Assembly (NCBI RefSeq): GCF_018531125.1
Contig: NZ_JAHDSY010000004.1
Direction: 5' to 3' (one strand)
Source of the DNA: Canibacter zhuwentaonis
GTDB lineage: Bacteria > Actinomycetota > Actinomycetes > Actinomycetales > Microbacteriaceae
Length of the DNA: 64,000 nucleotides
The notes under the pieces were generated by a model, which was not told where the DNA came from, did not search any database, and saw nothing but the letters and a program-made list of their open reading frames with translations. The position numbers and the translations under genes were made by a program. Each line of letters begins with the position of its first letter. The stretch's first letter is position 1. This document shows positions 1 to 7,503 of the stretch, piece by piece.

Positions 1-863
1 TTGCGGCGTCGACGTTAAATTTGATCCGCGCTTTTACGCAGGGGGGGTTTGCGGATTTGCGCAAAGTGCACACCTGGAATCAGGGTTTTGCTGAGAACCC
101 GGCTAACGGGCGATATCGTGAACTTGCGGCGGAGATTGATCGTGCCGTGCGATTTATGGACGCCTGCGGGGCTGGCAACAGCGAGATGTCGCGCACCGAT
201 TTTTTTGTGGGGCACGAAGCTCTGCTGCTCGACTATGAACGCCCGCTGACGAGGGTTGATTCAATCTCGGGCAAAATATACGACACATCCGCGCATTTTT
301 TGTGGATCGGTGAGCGCACGCGCGATTTAGACGGCGCGCACGTTGACTATCTGTCAAAGGTGGCAAACCCTATTGGTGTGAAACTCGGCCCAACAACCAC
401 GGTTGATGATGCGCTGGCTCTGATTGATAAGCTCGATCCGGAGCGGATTCCTGGCAGACTTACCTTTATTACACGCATGGGCGCGGGCAAGATTCGCGAT
501 TTACTACCGCCATTATTGGGTGCTCTGCAAGACGCGGAGGTAACCCCCGTGTGGGTTACTGACCCAATGCATGGCAACGGGATAACAACCGCGACGGGAT
601 ATAAAACCAGGCGTTTTGATGACGTGATGGACGAGGTGCAGGGATTCTTTGAGGCGCATCGAGAGGTTGGTACGGTTCCCGGCGGTGTACACGTTGAGCT
701 GACGGGCGATGATGTCACAGAGTGTCTGGGCGGTGCTGCAAAGATTGACGAGGCAACGCTTGCAACGCGCTATGAGTCGGTTTGCGATCCGCGCCTAAAT
801 CATATGCAGTCGCTCGAACTTGCCTTTTTAGTTGCTGAGCAGCTGCGCCAGGAGCAGTTCTAG
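1..863 (+). CDS. aroG: Class II 3-deoxy-D-arabino-heptulosonate-7-phosphate synthase, 3' part
   Basis: Catalyses the first committed step of the shikimate pathway: condensation of phosphoenolpyruvate and erythrose 4-phosphate to DAHP in the cytoplasm. The gene enters from the left edge with its reading frame open, so only about the last 287 residues are present and no start codon can be assigned. Visible class II (plant/mycobacterial type) signatures are LNLIRAFTQGGFADL at the left edge, TRMGAGKIRDLLPPLL near the middle and WVTDPMHGNG further on. The C-terminal block (RLNHMQSLELAFLVAEQL) is also typical and the end looks complete. It is transcribed towards the PASTA kinase, with 150 bp between the two stop codons and no convincing terminator. 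In mycobacteria the same gene lies beside pknL and Rv2175c, as here. The family call is secure; the symbol follows mycobacterial use. Confidence 0.93.
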   Translation, partial: AASTLNLIRAFTQGGFADLRKVHTWNQGFAENPANGRYRELAAEIDRAVRFMDACGAGNSEMSRTDFFVGHEALLLDYERPLTRVDSISGKIYDTSAHFLWIGERTRDLDGAHVDYLSKVANPIGVKLGPTTTVDDALALIDKLDPERIPGRLTFITRMGAGKIRDLLPPLLGALQDAEVTPVWVTDPMHGNGITTATGYKTRRFDDVMDEVQGFFEAHREVGTVPGGVHVELTGDDVTECLGGAAKIDEATLATRYESVCDPRLNHMQSLELAFLVAEQLRQEQF

Positions 864-1013
864 GCTGCTTTTGTGCGGCGGATGCCGAGCGCTTTGCTTG
901 CGCTCACCTGCTTTGCCGATGGCGTGCCTTTTTATTGCTGGCGAGTGTTTTGCCGTTGACGTGTACCGTTTGAGGGTGTACGCCCTGTGCCACACAGGCG
1001 GTGGGGTTAAGCG

Positions 1014-2978
1014 CTACAGCTCGAAGCCGAGGTTGATATCACTGCCGAGTGGCACTTCTGTGCCTGCGGCGGGGTCGGTGTCCTTCACGCGCACCGCGTT
1101 GCGCAGCAGCGGTGGCACCGCAGTTTTCGGCTTAAAACCTGAGTTCTCTAGAATCTCAATCGCTTCACTCATGCGCTTACCAATAACGTTTGGCACCTCG
1201 CGCAGTTGCGGACCTTTAGAAACCACAAGCGTCACAGTGTCACCCGTGTTCACAGATTCGCCCGTTTCAAGACGGATCACCTTACCCTTGGCAACATCAT
1301 CGCTGAACTCTGATTGAGCCTGCTCAGAATTAGCGTGCAGCCGAGCAGACTGCAGAGTTTTAACCGCGTCAGCGGGGGTCATACCGGCAACGTTGGGAAG
1401 AGCGCCAGCAGAGACAACAAAGTTAATTTTGCCCTGTTCGCGGTATGTTTCGGTGATTTGATTGCCGTCGGGGTCAAGCGCTGCAACAACAGTGCCGGCA
1501 ACCTCGCCATCAAAGGTTTCACGCACAACTTCACCGGCATTAAAACCAGCAGACCGCGCTGTTTTCTTGGCCTCGTCAAGGGTTGCACCAATGAGCTGCG
1601 GCACAGGGAGTATTTTAGGTCCGATTGACACGCAAATTTCAACCTGTGTCTCCGGCTTGGCGCGGCTGCCCGCGCCCGGGTTTGTTTGCACAATTTTGCC
1701 CGGCTCAATATCCGGGCTGGTGCACTCGGTTTCAACCGTGTTAAAACCTGCGCTTGAGATTTTCTGTTGCGCTTCGGCTGTGGCCAGTCCGCTCACATTG
1801 GGAATTGCTCTGAGAGATCCCGGACCGCGCAAAAACCACCACGATCCGCCTCCGAGCGCGAGCACCAGCGTAACAATCAGCAGAGCGCTTATTTTCCCCC
1901 TGCGTTGCCGTTTTGCCGCAGCGCTTTGCGCACGCTCGAGCGCCGCTGGCTGAGCGGTTTCGCCATCCGCTTGATTTCCTGTGGGCAGCAGCTGCGTTGT
2001 GGCGTGCTGGGTTGATGATAGCGCTGCTGTTGTTGCGTATGCCGTGTCGGCCAGCACGCGCGTGCTGTTTTGGGTTTGCTTCAGTGGTGTTGTGCTGTTG
2101 GGCTGGGCAACTAATGCTTTGAGCCTGGCGAGCACGATTGCCGCGTTTGCGGGGCGCTGCGCCACATCGCGGATTGTGCACCAGCGCACGATCTCGTCGA
2201 GGGCATCGGTGACCTCCGCCGAGATTAGTGACGGCGCGGGCACGTTTTCGTTCATGTGCTTGTAGGTTATTTGCGCGGCGTTTTCACCCCGGTACGGCTG
2301 CACACCCGTGAGCATTTCATACAGCATAATGCCGAAGCTGTAAATATCGCTCGCGCATCCCGCGGTTTCGCCTTTAATCAGCTCTGGCGACATATAAGGG
2401 ATCGTCGCCATCACCTCAGAGCTGGCGGTGGTGTTATTGTTTGCACCGCGTGTGAGACCAAAATCGCCGATTTTAATCCGCCCGTCATCGGCGATTAGCA
2501 CGTTTTCCGGTTTCACATCGCGGTGCACAAAGCCCGCGTTGTGAGCCGCTGCCAGACCCGAGAGCACTGCGATACTGATTTTAATGGTCTGTGAGGTTGT
2601 GAGGCGTTTTCGTCGCTCTATCATGTGGCGGAGCGTGATGCCATCCATGTACTCCATAACCAGAAACGGAATATCCTCGTGATCGTGGCTCTGGTCAAAA
2701 ACGTTTACAACGTTTGGGTGACTCAGGCTTGCGGCGATCCGCGCTTCACGGTCAAAGCGGCGCACAGACTCCTGTTTGCGGGCTTCTTGCAGGTGCATTG
2801 ATTTAACTGCAACCAGGCGGTTAAGCCGCAGGTCGCGGGCGCGGTAAACAGCGCCCATGCCACCACGGGCAATGGGCTGCTCAACAAGATAGCGCCCTTC
2901 AAGAGTGCAACCGACTAGGCGGTAACCGCGTTCTGAATCCACAACTATAGAGTTTACGCCGGTAAGTTTATAGATCAC
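1014..2978 (-). CDS. pknL: PASTA-domain Ser/Thr protein kinase, PknL-like
   Basis: Membrane-anchored eukaryotic-type Ser/Thr kinase expected to sense peptidoglycan or lipid II fragments and phosphorylate division and regulatory proteins. The N-terminal kinase domain (about residues 25-290) has the glycine loop IARGGMGAVY, catalytic lysine VAVKSM, HRDVKPEN, DFG and YMSPE. A Pro/Gln/Thr-rich juxtamembrane linker leads to one transmembrane helix (ISALLIVTLVLALGGGSWWF). Four extracellular PASTA repeats follow, beginning at AIPNVSG, PVPQLIG, LPNVAG and REVPNVIG. Length (654 aa) is normal for the family. The start is uncertain because several GTG codons lie close together and the kinase fold begins about residue 25. 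Its position beside the Rv2175c-type gene matches the mycobacterial pair in which Rv2175c is a PknL substrate. It is divergent from that gene, so the 160 bp between them should hold both promoters. Confidence 0.9.
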   Translation of the reverse strand: MIYKLTGVNSIVVDSERGYRLVGCTLEGRYLVEQPIARGGMGAVYRARDLRLNRLVAVKSMHLQEARKQESVRRFDREARIAASLSHPNVVNVFDQSHDHEDIPFLVMEYMDGITLRHMIERRKRLTTSQTIKISIAVLSGLAAAHNAGFVHRDVKPENVLIADDGRIKIGDFGLTRGANNNTTASSEVMATIPYMSPELIKGETAGCASDIYSFGIMLYEMLTGVQPYRGENAAQITYKHMNENVPAPSLISAEVTDALDEIVRWCTIRDVAQRPANAAIVLARLKALVAQPNSTTPLKQTQNSTRVLADTAYATTAALSSTQHATTQLLPTGNQADGETAQPAALERAQSAAAKRQRRGKISALLIVTLVLALGGGSWWFLRGPGSLRAIPNVSGLATAEAQQKISSAGFNTVETECTSPDIEPGKIVQTNPGAGSRAKPETQVEICVSIGPKILPVPQLIGATLDEAKKTARSAGFNAGEVVRETFDGEVAGTVVAALDPDGNQITETYREQGKINFVVSAGALPNVAGMTPADAVKTLQSARLHANSEQAQSEFSDDVAKGKVIRLETGESVNTGDTVTLVVSKGPQLREVPNVIGKRMSEAIEILENSGFKPKTAVPPLLRNAVRVKDTDPAAGTEVPLGSDINLGFEL

Positions 2979-3138
2979 CTAAAATGGCGCGCGAGCGGAT
3001 CGGTGAGTGCGGATGTGACGCTGGCAGGGCGGGGTGTTAAGGGGGGCGACCGGAGGCGCATTATCGGGGCAGTGCGCTGATTAACACCGCGGGCACTGCA
3101 AGCAGTAACTGTCAGACAGCTGTGGCAAAGTTGATGTT

Positions 3139-3474
3139 ATGGAAAATATTGCAACCTATTCTATTGAGGAAACCGCCGAAATTATCGGACTGAGCCAGAG
3201 CAAAGTGCGGCGGATGCTGCAAGATAACGAGCTTGCAGCCATTAAAGCGGATGGTGAGGTGCGCGTGCCACAGGAGTTTCTGCTCGATGGGACACCGCTA
3301 GCAACCCTGCAGGGCACGCTCACAGTGCTCGCCGACGCGGGAATTAAGGGCGAAGCGGCAGTGCAGTGGCTGTTTACCGCAAACGAACAGCTAGACAATC
3401 TCGCCCCTGTGACAGCGCTGCGTGAAGGTCGCAAAAAACCGGTGCGCGCCGTGGCGGCTCTGCTTGCGCTTTAA
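3139..3474 (+). CDS. Rv2175c-type helix-turn-helix DNA-binding protein
   Basis: A 111-residue protein with an N-terminal excisionase-like winged helix-turn-helix (YSIEETAEIIGLSQSKVRRMLQDNELAAIKADGEVRVP) and a C-terminal domain whose LLDGTP and IKGEAAVQWLFT segments match the Rv2175c family. In mycobacteria the orthologue binds DNA and is phosphorylated by PknL at its N-terminus. The adjacent divergent PASTA kinase suggests the same relation here; that is inference. ATG 3139 is the only sensible start. It converges on the polyprenyl synthase and the two stop codons overlap by 4 bp. Target genes cannot be read from the sequence. Confidence 0.82.
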   Translation: MENIATYSIEETAEIIGLSQSKVRRMLQDNELAAIKADGEVRVPQEFLLDGTPLATLQGTLTVLADAGIKGEAAVQWLFTANEQLDNLAPVTALREGRKKPVRAVAALLAL

Positions 3475-4604
3475 ATCTCGCGATACGCTAGCTTTTTGGC
3501 GAGTATAACCAGCGATTCTGAAACAGCTGCGGTGAACTCTGCTGACCTGGCGTATGTGCTAGCCTTGGCAACGCTGCTTTCGATTATTCTCTCAACCTCT
3601 GCAACCGCCCCTGTCTGTTTGATTAGCTGGCGCAGCATCTCCACTGTTTGCTCGTTAATGTCGCGGCTGCCAAAAACCTCGTCAAAAAACTGCAGCTCGC
3701 GCCCAATGAGTCGCTCGCGCGCGAGCGTTGCGAGCACTGTCCGCTTGCCCTCGATTAGATCGTCGCCGGCTGGCTTGCCGGTGCGCTCGCTGTCGCCAAA
3801 AACCCCTAAAATATCGTCGCGCAGCTGAAACGCCATACCCGCAGGAATCCCGTACCCGGAGAGATCCGCCATGGTTTTTTCGCTGGCGTTCGCAAGAGCC
3901 GCGCCTATTAAAAGCGGCTCAGCAACTGTGTATTTCGCTGATTTGTAGAGCAACACCCGGGTGGCGCGTTGCAGCTGCGCGTCTTTCGGGCTGAACTCGG
4001 GGTACTGCTCTTCTAAAACGTCGAGGTACTGGCCGAGCACAATTTCCGTGCGCATCCTGTTGAATCTGGCGTGCGTGCGCTGCGCCGTTGCCGTGGGAAG
4101 CTCGGCTGTGGCTTCCTGCATCAGCATATCCGCCCATGATTGCAGCAGGTCACCGAGCAGAATTGCTGCGGTCGTGCCGAAGTGGGAAGCGGATCCGCGC
4201 CACCCGCGATCTTGATGGTGTTGCGCCATACTGGCGTGCGCGGACGCTGCGCCCCTACGAGTTTCGGAGCGATCTATAACATCGTCGTGAATTAGCGCCG
4301 CCGCATGAAAAACCTCGAGCGCGCTGGCCGCGGTTATCACCCGCGCTGTGGCGTCATCGAGCGGCTGGGTGAAGTTGAGCGGGGCTGTTGTTTGATATCC
4401 AAGCACGGTTGCGTAGGCGCGGAAGCGTTTACCGCCGCGCATAAAATCGCTCGCCCGCTGCAGTAGTAAATCGGTGTCCGCGCCGAGCGGCTCGAGTGCT
4501 GTGCGTTGGCTGGCTACAAAGGTATTAATACGCTGTTGCACAAGTTTGGCAAGTTGCGATGAAAGATTCTGCACACTAATTAGCTTAGCTTCAGAATCGC
4601 ACAT
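3471..4604 (-). CDS. Polyprenyl diphosphate synthase (geranylgeranyl/farnesyl type)
   Basis: Trans-prenyltransferase that condenses isopentenyl diphosphate onto allylic diphosphates, giving precursors for menaquinone side chains, carotenoids or other lipids. Diagnostic motifs are GGKRFRAY, the first aspartate-rich motif in IHDDVIDRSETRRG (DDxxD), GKPAGDDLIEGKRT, and the second aspartate-rich motif LRDDILGVFGD. Length (377 aa) fits the actinobacterial IdsA/GGPP-synthase group found at this position. Chain length cannot be fixed by eye. The start ATG at 4604 lies 30 bp from the divergent DUF3040 gene, so the short gap must hold both promoters or their leaders. Confidence 0.9.
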   Translation of the reverse strand: MCDSEAKLISVQNLSSQLAKLVQQRINTFVASQRTALEPLGADTDLLLQRASDFMRGGKRFRAYATVLGYQTTAPLNFTQPLDDATARVITAASALEVFHAAALIHDDVIDRSETRRGAASAHASMAQHHQDRGWRGSASHFGTTAAILLGDLLQSWADMLMQEATAELPTATAQRTHARFNRMRTEIVLGQYLDVLEEQYPEFSPKDAQLQRATRVLLYKSAKYTVAEPLLIGAALANASEKTMADLSGYGIPAGMAFQLRDDILGVFGDSERTGKPAGDDLIEGKRTVLATLARERLIGRELQFFDEVFGSRDINEQTVEMLRQLIKQTGAVAEVERIIESSVAKASTYARSAEFTAAVSESLVILAKKLAYREI

Positions 4605-4634
4605 TAAACTTATGGCAGGCGTAAAGGAGTTGAA

Positions 4635-5024
4635 ATGTCTTTTTCAGATGATGAGCGCGAGCTTCTAGAGAATCTCGAGCGCGATTTTTATGCGTCCAAA
4701 ATCGATGTTGAAATTCCGCGGGCGCAGTCGAGTCAGGTTAGCTTCCGGTCACTTGTTTACGGTGTTTTGCTGGGTATCGCCGGCGTTGCGCTGATGCTTT
4801 TTGGCGCCAGCACGGAGCAGATTTTGCTTGGTGTGCTCGGGTTTATTGTGATGGTTGCGGCAGTTTTGCTTGCAACCAAACCGCGCAAGGGTGATGTTAG
4901 TGCGGCGCAAAAAGCGGGCGTGCCGTCTGCTCCCGGGTATAAATCTGCCAAGAAATCTGCCGGTACAGGCTTCGCGCAGCGGATGCAGAATCGCTGGGAT
5001 CGGCGGATGCGCGGCGATCTTTAA
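4635..5024 (+). CDS. DUF3040 small membrane protein
   Basis: A 129-residue protein with the DUF3040 start SFSDDERELLENLERDF, two adjacent hydrophobic helices (about residues 36-52 and 55-76) and a basic, Ala/Ser-rich cytoplasmic tail ending RMQNRWDRRMRGDL. The family sits just upstream of mraZ in many actinobacteria and its function is unknown; co-location suggests an envelope or division role. AAGGAG 9 bp before ATG 4635 is a good ribosome-binding site. A strong intrinsic terminator follows at 5042, separating it from the dcw cluster. Confidence 0.85.
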   Translation: MSFSDDERELLENLERDFYASKIDVEIPRAQSSQVSFRSLVYGVLLGIAGVALMLFGASTEQILLGVLGFIVMVAAVLLATKPRKGDVSAAQKAGVPSAPGYKSAKKSAGTGFAQRMQNRWDRRMRGDL

Positions 5025-5041
5025 CGCAGCTCTGTTTTTCT

Positions 5042-5075
5042 AGTCGCTCACCGCTGTTGCGGGGAGCGACTTTTT
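5042..5075 (+). terminator. Rho-independent terminator after the DUF3040 gene
   Basis: The arms AGTCGCT (5042-5048) and AGCGACT (5065-5071) pair perfectly. The helix extends inward through CCGC/GCGG to a TGTT loop, and a run of five T follows at 5071-5075. Confidence 0.8.
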
Positions 5076-5100
5076 GTGCGCGATTATGTATTTTCCCGGC

Positions 5101-5251
5101 GCGCAGCATCAAGCGGGGCGGATTTTCTGCGTTTGCTGAAGATTTTAAGGTGTAGCATCTGGCTGGGGCGGATTTTACACACTTCTTGGGGTTTCTAAGG
5201 CGTGCAGCATCTAGCGGAGCAGATTTCGTGCGTCACTAGGGGTTTTCTAAG
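5101..5251. repeat. Three imperfect ~50-bp tandem repeats upstream of mraZ
   Basis: Three units of 49, 50 and 52 bp (5101-5149, 5150-5199, 5200-5251) share the order GCAGCATC, then GC GGGGCGGATTTT (or a close variant), then a T-rich stretch ending TTTTAAG or TTTCTAAG. None encodes a credible peptide and they lie before the predicted mraZ promoter. Function is unknown. They could be decayed duplication products or a regulatory array. Confidence 0.65.
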
Positions 5252-5311
5252 CACACCCCGTGCCCAGCAGCCAGCTTCCCAACTGTGTATCTTGCTTAAC
5301 AGGGAGCACTG

Positions 5312-5337
5312 CGCCATTTATGCTCCACTTTTCTCCA
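5312..5337 (-). promoter_or_regulatory. MraZ-type box cluster, reverse orientation
   Basis: On the minus strand this reads TGGAG, five bases, TGGAG, six bases, TGGCG: boxes at 5333-5337, 5323-5327 and 5312-5316. MraZ operators elsewhere are G-rich pentamers repeated every 10 bp. The arrangement mirrors the forward boxes at 5413-5427, giving an inverted pair about 75 bp apart. Binding by MraZ is inferred. Confidence 0.45.
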
Positions 5338-5380
5338 CACCTTTGTTTGTTTGGTAATAAGCACGTTTCCTGAGTGTTTT

Positions 5381-5408
5381 TTGCAACCCTGAGAGTGCAA
5401 AATAAGCA
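5381..5408 (+). promoter_or_regulatory. Candidate promoter of mraZ
   Basis: TTGCAA (5381-5386) and TAAGCA (5403-5408) are separated by 16 bp, and the MraZ-type boxes begin 5 bp downstream of the -10, a location suited to repression. The -10 match is weak. Confidence 0.35.
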
Positions 5409-5412
5409 AAGG

Positions 5413-5427
5413 TGGAGTAAAGTGGAG
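5413..5427 (+). promoter_or_regulatory. MraZ-type operator upstream of mraZ
   Basis: Two TGGAG boxes (5413-5417 and 5423-5427) have exact 10-bp periodicity in the context AAAGGTGGAGTAAAGTGGAG. This fits the known MraZ autoregulatory site (repeated G-rich pentamers just ahead of mraZ, with AAAGTGG-like cores in some lineages). MraZ is therefore likely to repress its own operon here. Confidence 0.6.
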
Positions 5428-5454
5428 TGAAATGTTTCGTGGCGGGAGGTGAAA

Positions 5455-5886
5455 ATGTTTTTAGGCACGTTTAATCCGAAACTTGACGATAAAGGGCGAC
5501 TTATTTTACCCTCCAAGTTTCGTGCTGAATTTGCGAGCGGACTCGTGATTACACGGGGTCAAGAACGCTGCCTATATGTTTTCACAATGCAAGATTTTGA
5601 ACAGATGCACGAGCGTATTCGATCCGCACCGCTCGCCTCCAAACAGGCGCGAGACTATATGCGCGTGCTGCTTTCTGGTGCGCACGACGAGATTCCCGAC
5701 AAACAAAATCGCGTCACCATCCCGCCGCAGTTGCGCGAATACGCCTCGCTCACAAGGGAGCTTGCGGTGATCGGCTCGGGTGCGCGCGCGGAAATTTGGG
5801 ATGCGCAGCTGTGGCAGAAGTACCTTGCCGAGCAGGAACAGAAGTTCTCAGAGGTTGCTGAGGAGGTGATTCCGGGGCTGTTTTAG
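5455..5886 (+). CDS. mraZ: Transcriptional regulator MraZ
   Basis: DNA-binding protein made of two SpoVT/AbrB-like half-domains, which represses the dcw operon. The sequence starts MFLGTFNPKLDDKGRLILPSK, with the first DxKGRxxLP core, and a second core in DEIPDKQNRVTIPPQLR; the length (143 aa) is normal. An in-frame GTG lies 6 bp upstream at 5449, but the MFLG start is conserved in the family and GGGAGG at 5444-5449 is well placed for ATG 5455. It is the first gene of the cluster and is followed after 11 bp by rsmH. G-rich pentamer boxes lie directly upstream. Confidence 0.95.
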   Translation: MFLGTFNPKLDDKGRLILPSKFRAEFASGLVITRGQERCLYVFTMQDFEQMHERIRSAPLASKQARDYMRVLLSGAHDEIPDKQNRVTIPPQLREYASLTRELAVIGSGARAEIWDAQLWQKYLAEQEQKFSEVAEEVIPGLF

Positions 5887-5897
5887 CCACGTACCGT

Positions 5898-6866
5898 ATG
5901 AATACAAGCGACACAAAAACTTTACACACGCCGGTTATGCTGCAGCGGTGTCTGGAGCTGCTCACAACCGAGCAGGCAGAGTGCGGCGCAATTATTGTTG
6001 ACGCAACGCTCGGGCTGGGGGGGCACGCGCAGCACATTCTGGAGCGCTTTAAGCGCAGCACCGTGATTGGGCTGGATCGCGACCCGGCTGCCCTAACGCG
6101 CGCGAGCGAGCGGCTTGCCAGCTACAAAAACAGATTTTTTGGTGTGCACGCCGTTTACGATGAGCTGCCGGAGGTGCTCGAGCAGATCCGCGAGCGAGAG
6201 GGCATTACGCTGCCGTTTGCTGGGGTGCTGTTTGACCTCGGAGTCTCTTCTATGCAGCTCGATTTTGCCGCGCGCGGCTTCTCATACGCGCAAAACGCGC
6301 CATTAGATATGCGGATGGATCAGTCACGCGGCAAAACCGCCGCTCAGCTACTAGCACAGCTGAGCGGCGGCGAGCTGGCGACTCTGTTTCGCCGATACAG
6401 CGACGAGCCGCTGGCGATGCGATACGCAGCCGCGATTGTTAGCGCGCGTGAAGAGGGCGCAATAACAGAGAGCGCGCAGCTGGTGGAGATTTTGCAGCGG
6501 GCAACTCCGATGAAACTGAAACAGCAGCGGCACCCCGCCAAGCGCGTGTTTCAAGCCCTGCGCGTTGCTGTTAATGATGAGCTGACAGTTCTTGAGCGCG
6601 CAATTCCATCCGCTATGAACAGCCTCGCTGTGGGCGGGCGCGTAGTTGTTATGTCGTACCAGTCACAAGAGGATCGCATCGTGAAAAAAGAGTTTGCGCA
6701 GCGGGTCCGCGACAACACGCCACCCGGCTTGCCGCAGCAGCTGCCAGAGCACGCGCCAGAATACCGCCTGCTAACCCGTGGGGCTGAGCAGGCTGGCGCG
6801 CAGGAGCAGGAAACAAATCCCAGGTCAAAACCGGTTAAATTACGCGCCGCCGAGAAGGTGAGATGA
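5898..6866 (+). CDS. rsmH: 16S rRNA m4C1402 methyltransferase RsmH
   Basis: SAM-dependent N4-methyltransferase of C1402 in 16S rRNA, formerly MraW. The N-terminus HTPVMLQRCLELL and the SAM-binding VDATLGLGGHAQHIL are diagnostic, followed by LFDLGVSSMQLD, DMRMDQ and, near the C-terminus, RVVVMSYQSQEDRIVK. The length is 322 aa. ATG 5898 follows mraZ after 11 bp and the stop overlaps the ftsL start in ATGA, so the two are probably translationally coupled. Confidence 0.96.
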   Translation: MNTSDTKTLHTPVMLQRCLELLTTEQAECGAIIVDATLGLGGHAQHILERFKRSTVIGLDRDPAALTRASERLASYKNRFFGVHAVYDELPEVLEQIREREGITLPFAGVLFDLGVSSMQLDFAARGFSYAQNAPLDMRMDQSRGKTAAQLLAQLSGGELATLFRRYSDEPLAMRYAAAIVSAREEGAITESAQLVEILQRATPMKLKQQRHPAKRVFQALRVAVNDELTVLERAIPSAMNSLAVGGRVVVMSYQSQEDRIVKKEFAQRVRDNTPPGLPQQLPEHAPEYRLLTRGAEQAGAQEQETNPRSKPVKLRAAEKVR

Positions 6867-7450
6867 AAATGAGCAATACAGTAGCGGTTGTAAAACAGCA
6901 GCAGAGCGTTGTGCGGGTCGTTCCCACGACACTGGCGCAGCCGAAACGTGAGCGGATGGGGCAGCTGTGGTATTTGCCAGCCGCAGCGGCCTCGCCAAAG
7001 CAGCACCCGATAGTTTGGGTAGTTGCAAGCCTTGTGCTGTTTGCGATGATAGTTGCGGTGAATATTGCAGTTTTCGTGTCAACCGCGCAGGACGCACACC
7101 GACTGTCGGAGATAACCGTGCAGCAGGTTAATGCCGAGCGCACTGTGAAGGTGCTGGAGCGGAATATGCTGACGCTGAACTCGCCGCAAAACCTTGCCGT
7201 TAAAGCGCAAGAGCTGGGAATGGTGCAAAACACTTCGCCTGCGTATTTGCGGCTCAGTGACGGTGTGATTATGGGATCGCCAAACGCGGCAACCGAGCTG
7301 GTTAGTGGTAATACCGTGCAGAATGATGCGCTGGCGCATCTTGAAGCCACTAACGAAAAACCCGCCGGTCAGGTGGGGGTTGCTGCGGTATCCGCTGCGC
7401 AGCCGGTGACAACCTGGGAAGGGCTCTTGCCTGTTCCGCAAACACATTAA
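6863..7450 (+). CDS. ftsL: FtsL-like divisome membrane protein
   Basis: A bitopic protein of 195 residues: a cytoplasmic N-terminus of about 50 residues, one transmembrane helix (about residues 52-75, WVVASLVLFAMIVAVNIAVF) and an extracytoplasmic segment with weak coiled-coil character (LSEITVQQVNAERTVKVLERN) followed by LAVKAQELGMV. The last feature is common to actinobacterial FtsL. Sequence identity across FtsL proteins is low, so the call rests on position (between rsmH and ftsI), size and topology. It is expected to work with FtsB and FtsQ to activate FtsWI. The low-complexity C-terminal tail is longer than in E. coli. Confidence 0.8.
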   Translation: MKMSNTVAVVKQQQSVVRVVPTTLAQPKRERMGQLWYLPAAAASPKQHPIVWVVASLVLFAMIVAVNIAVFVSTAQDAHRLSEITVQQVNAERTVKVLERNMLTLNSPQNLAVKAQELGMVQNTSPAYLRLSDGVIMGSPNAATELVSGNTVQNDALAHLEATNEKPAGQVGVAAVSAAQPVTTWEGLLPVPQTH

Positions 7451-7503
7451 AATATGGCAGAATTACGTGTTTTAACGGGCATAACAGACGAGGAGCGCAG
7501 TGG

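Noticed and set aside
41..47. Seven-G run at the left edge
   Set aside because: It is in-frame coding sequence of aroG (Gln-Gly-Gly-Phe) conserved in the family, so not a contingency tract.
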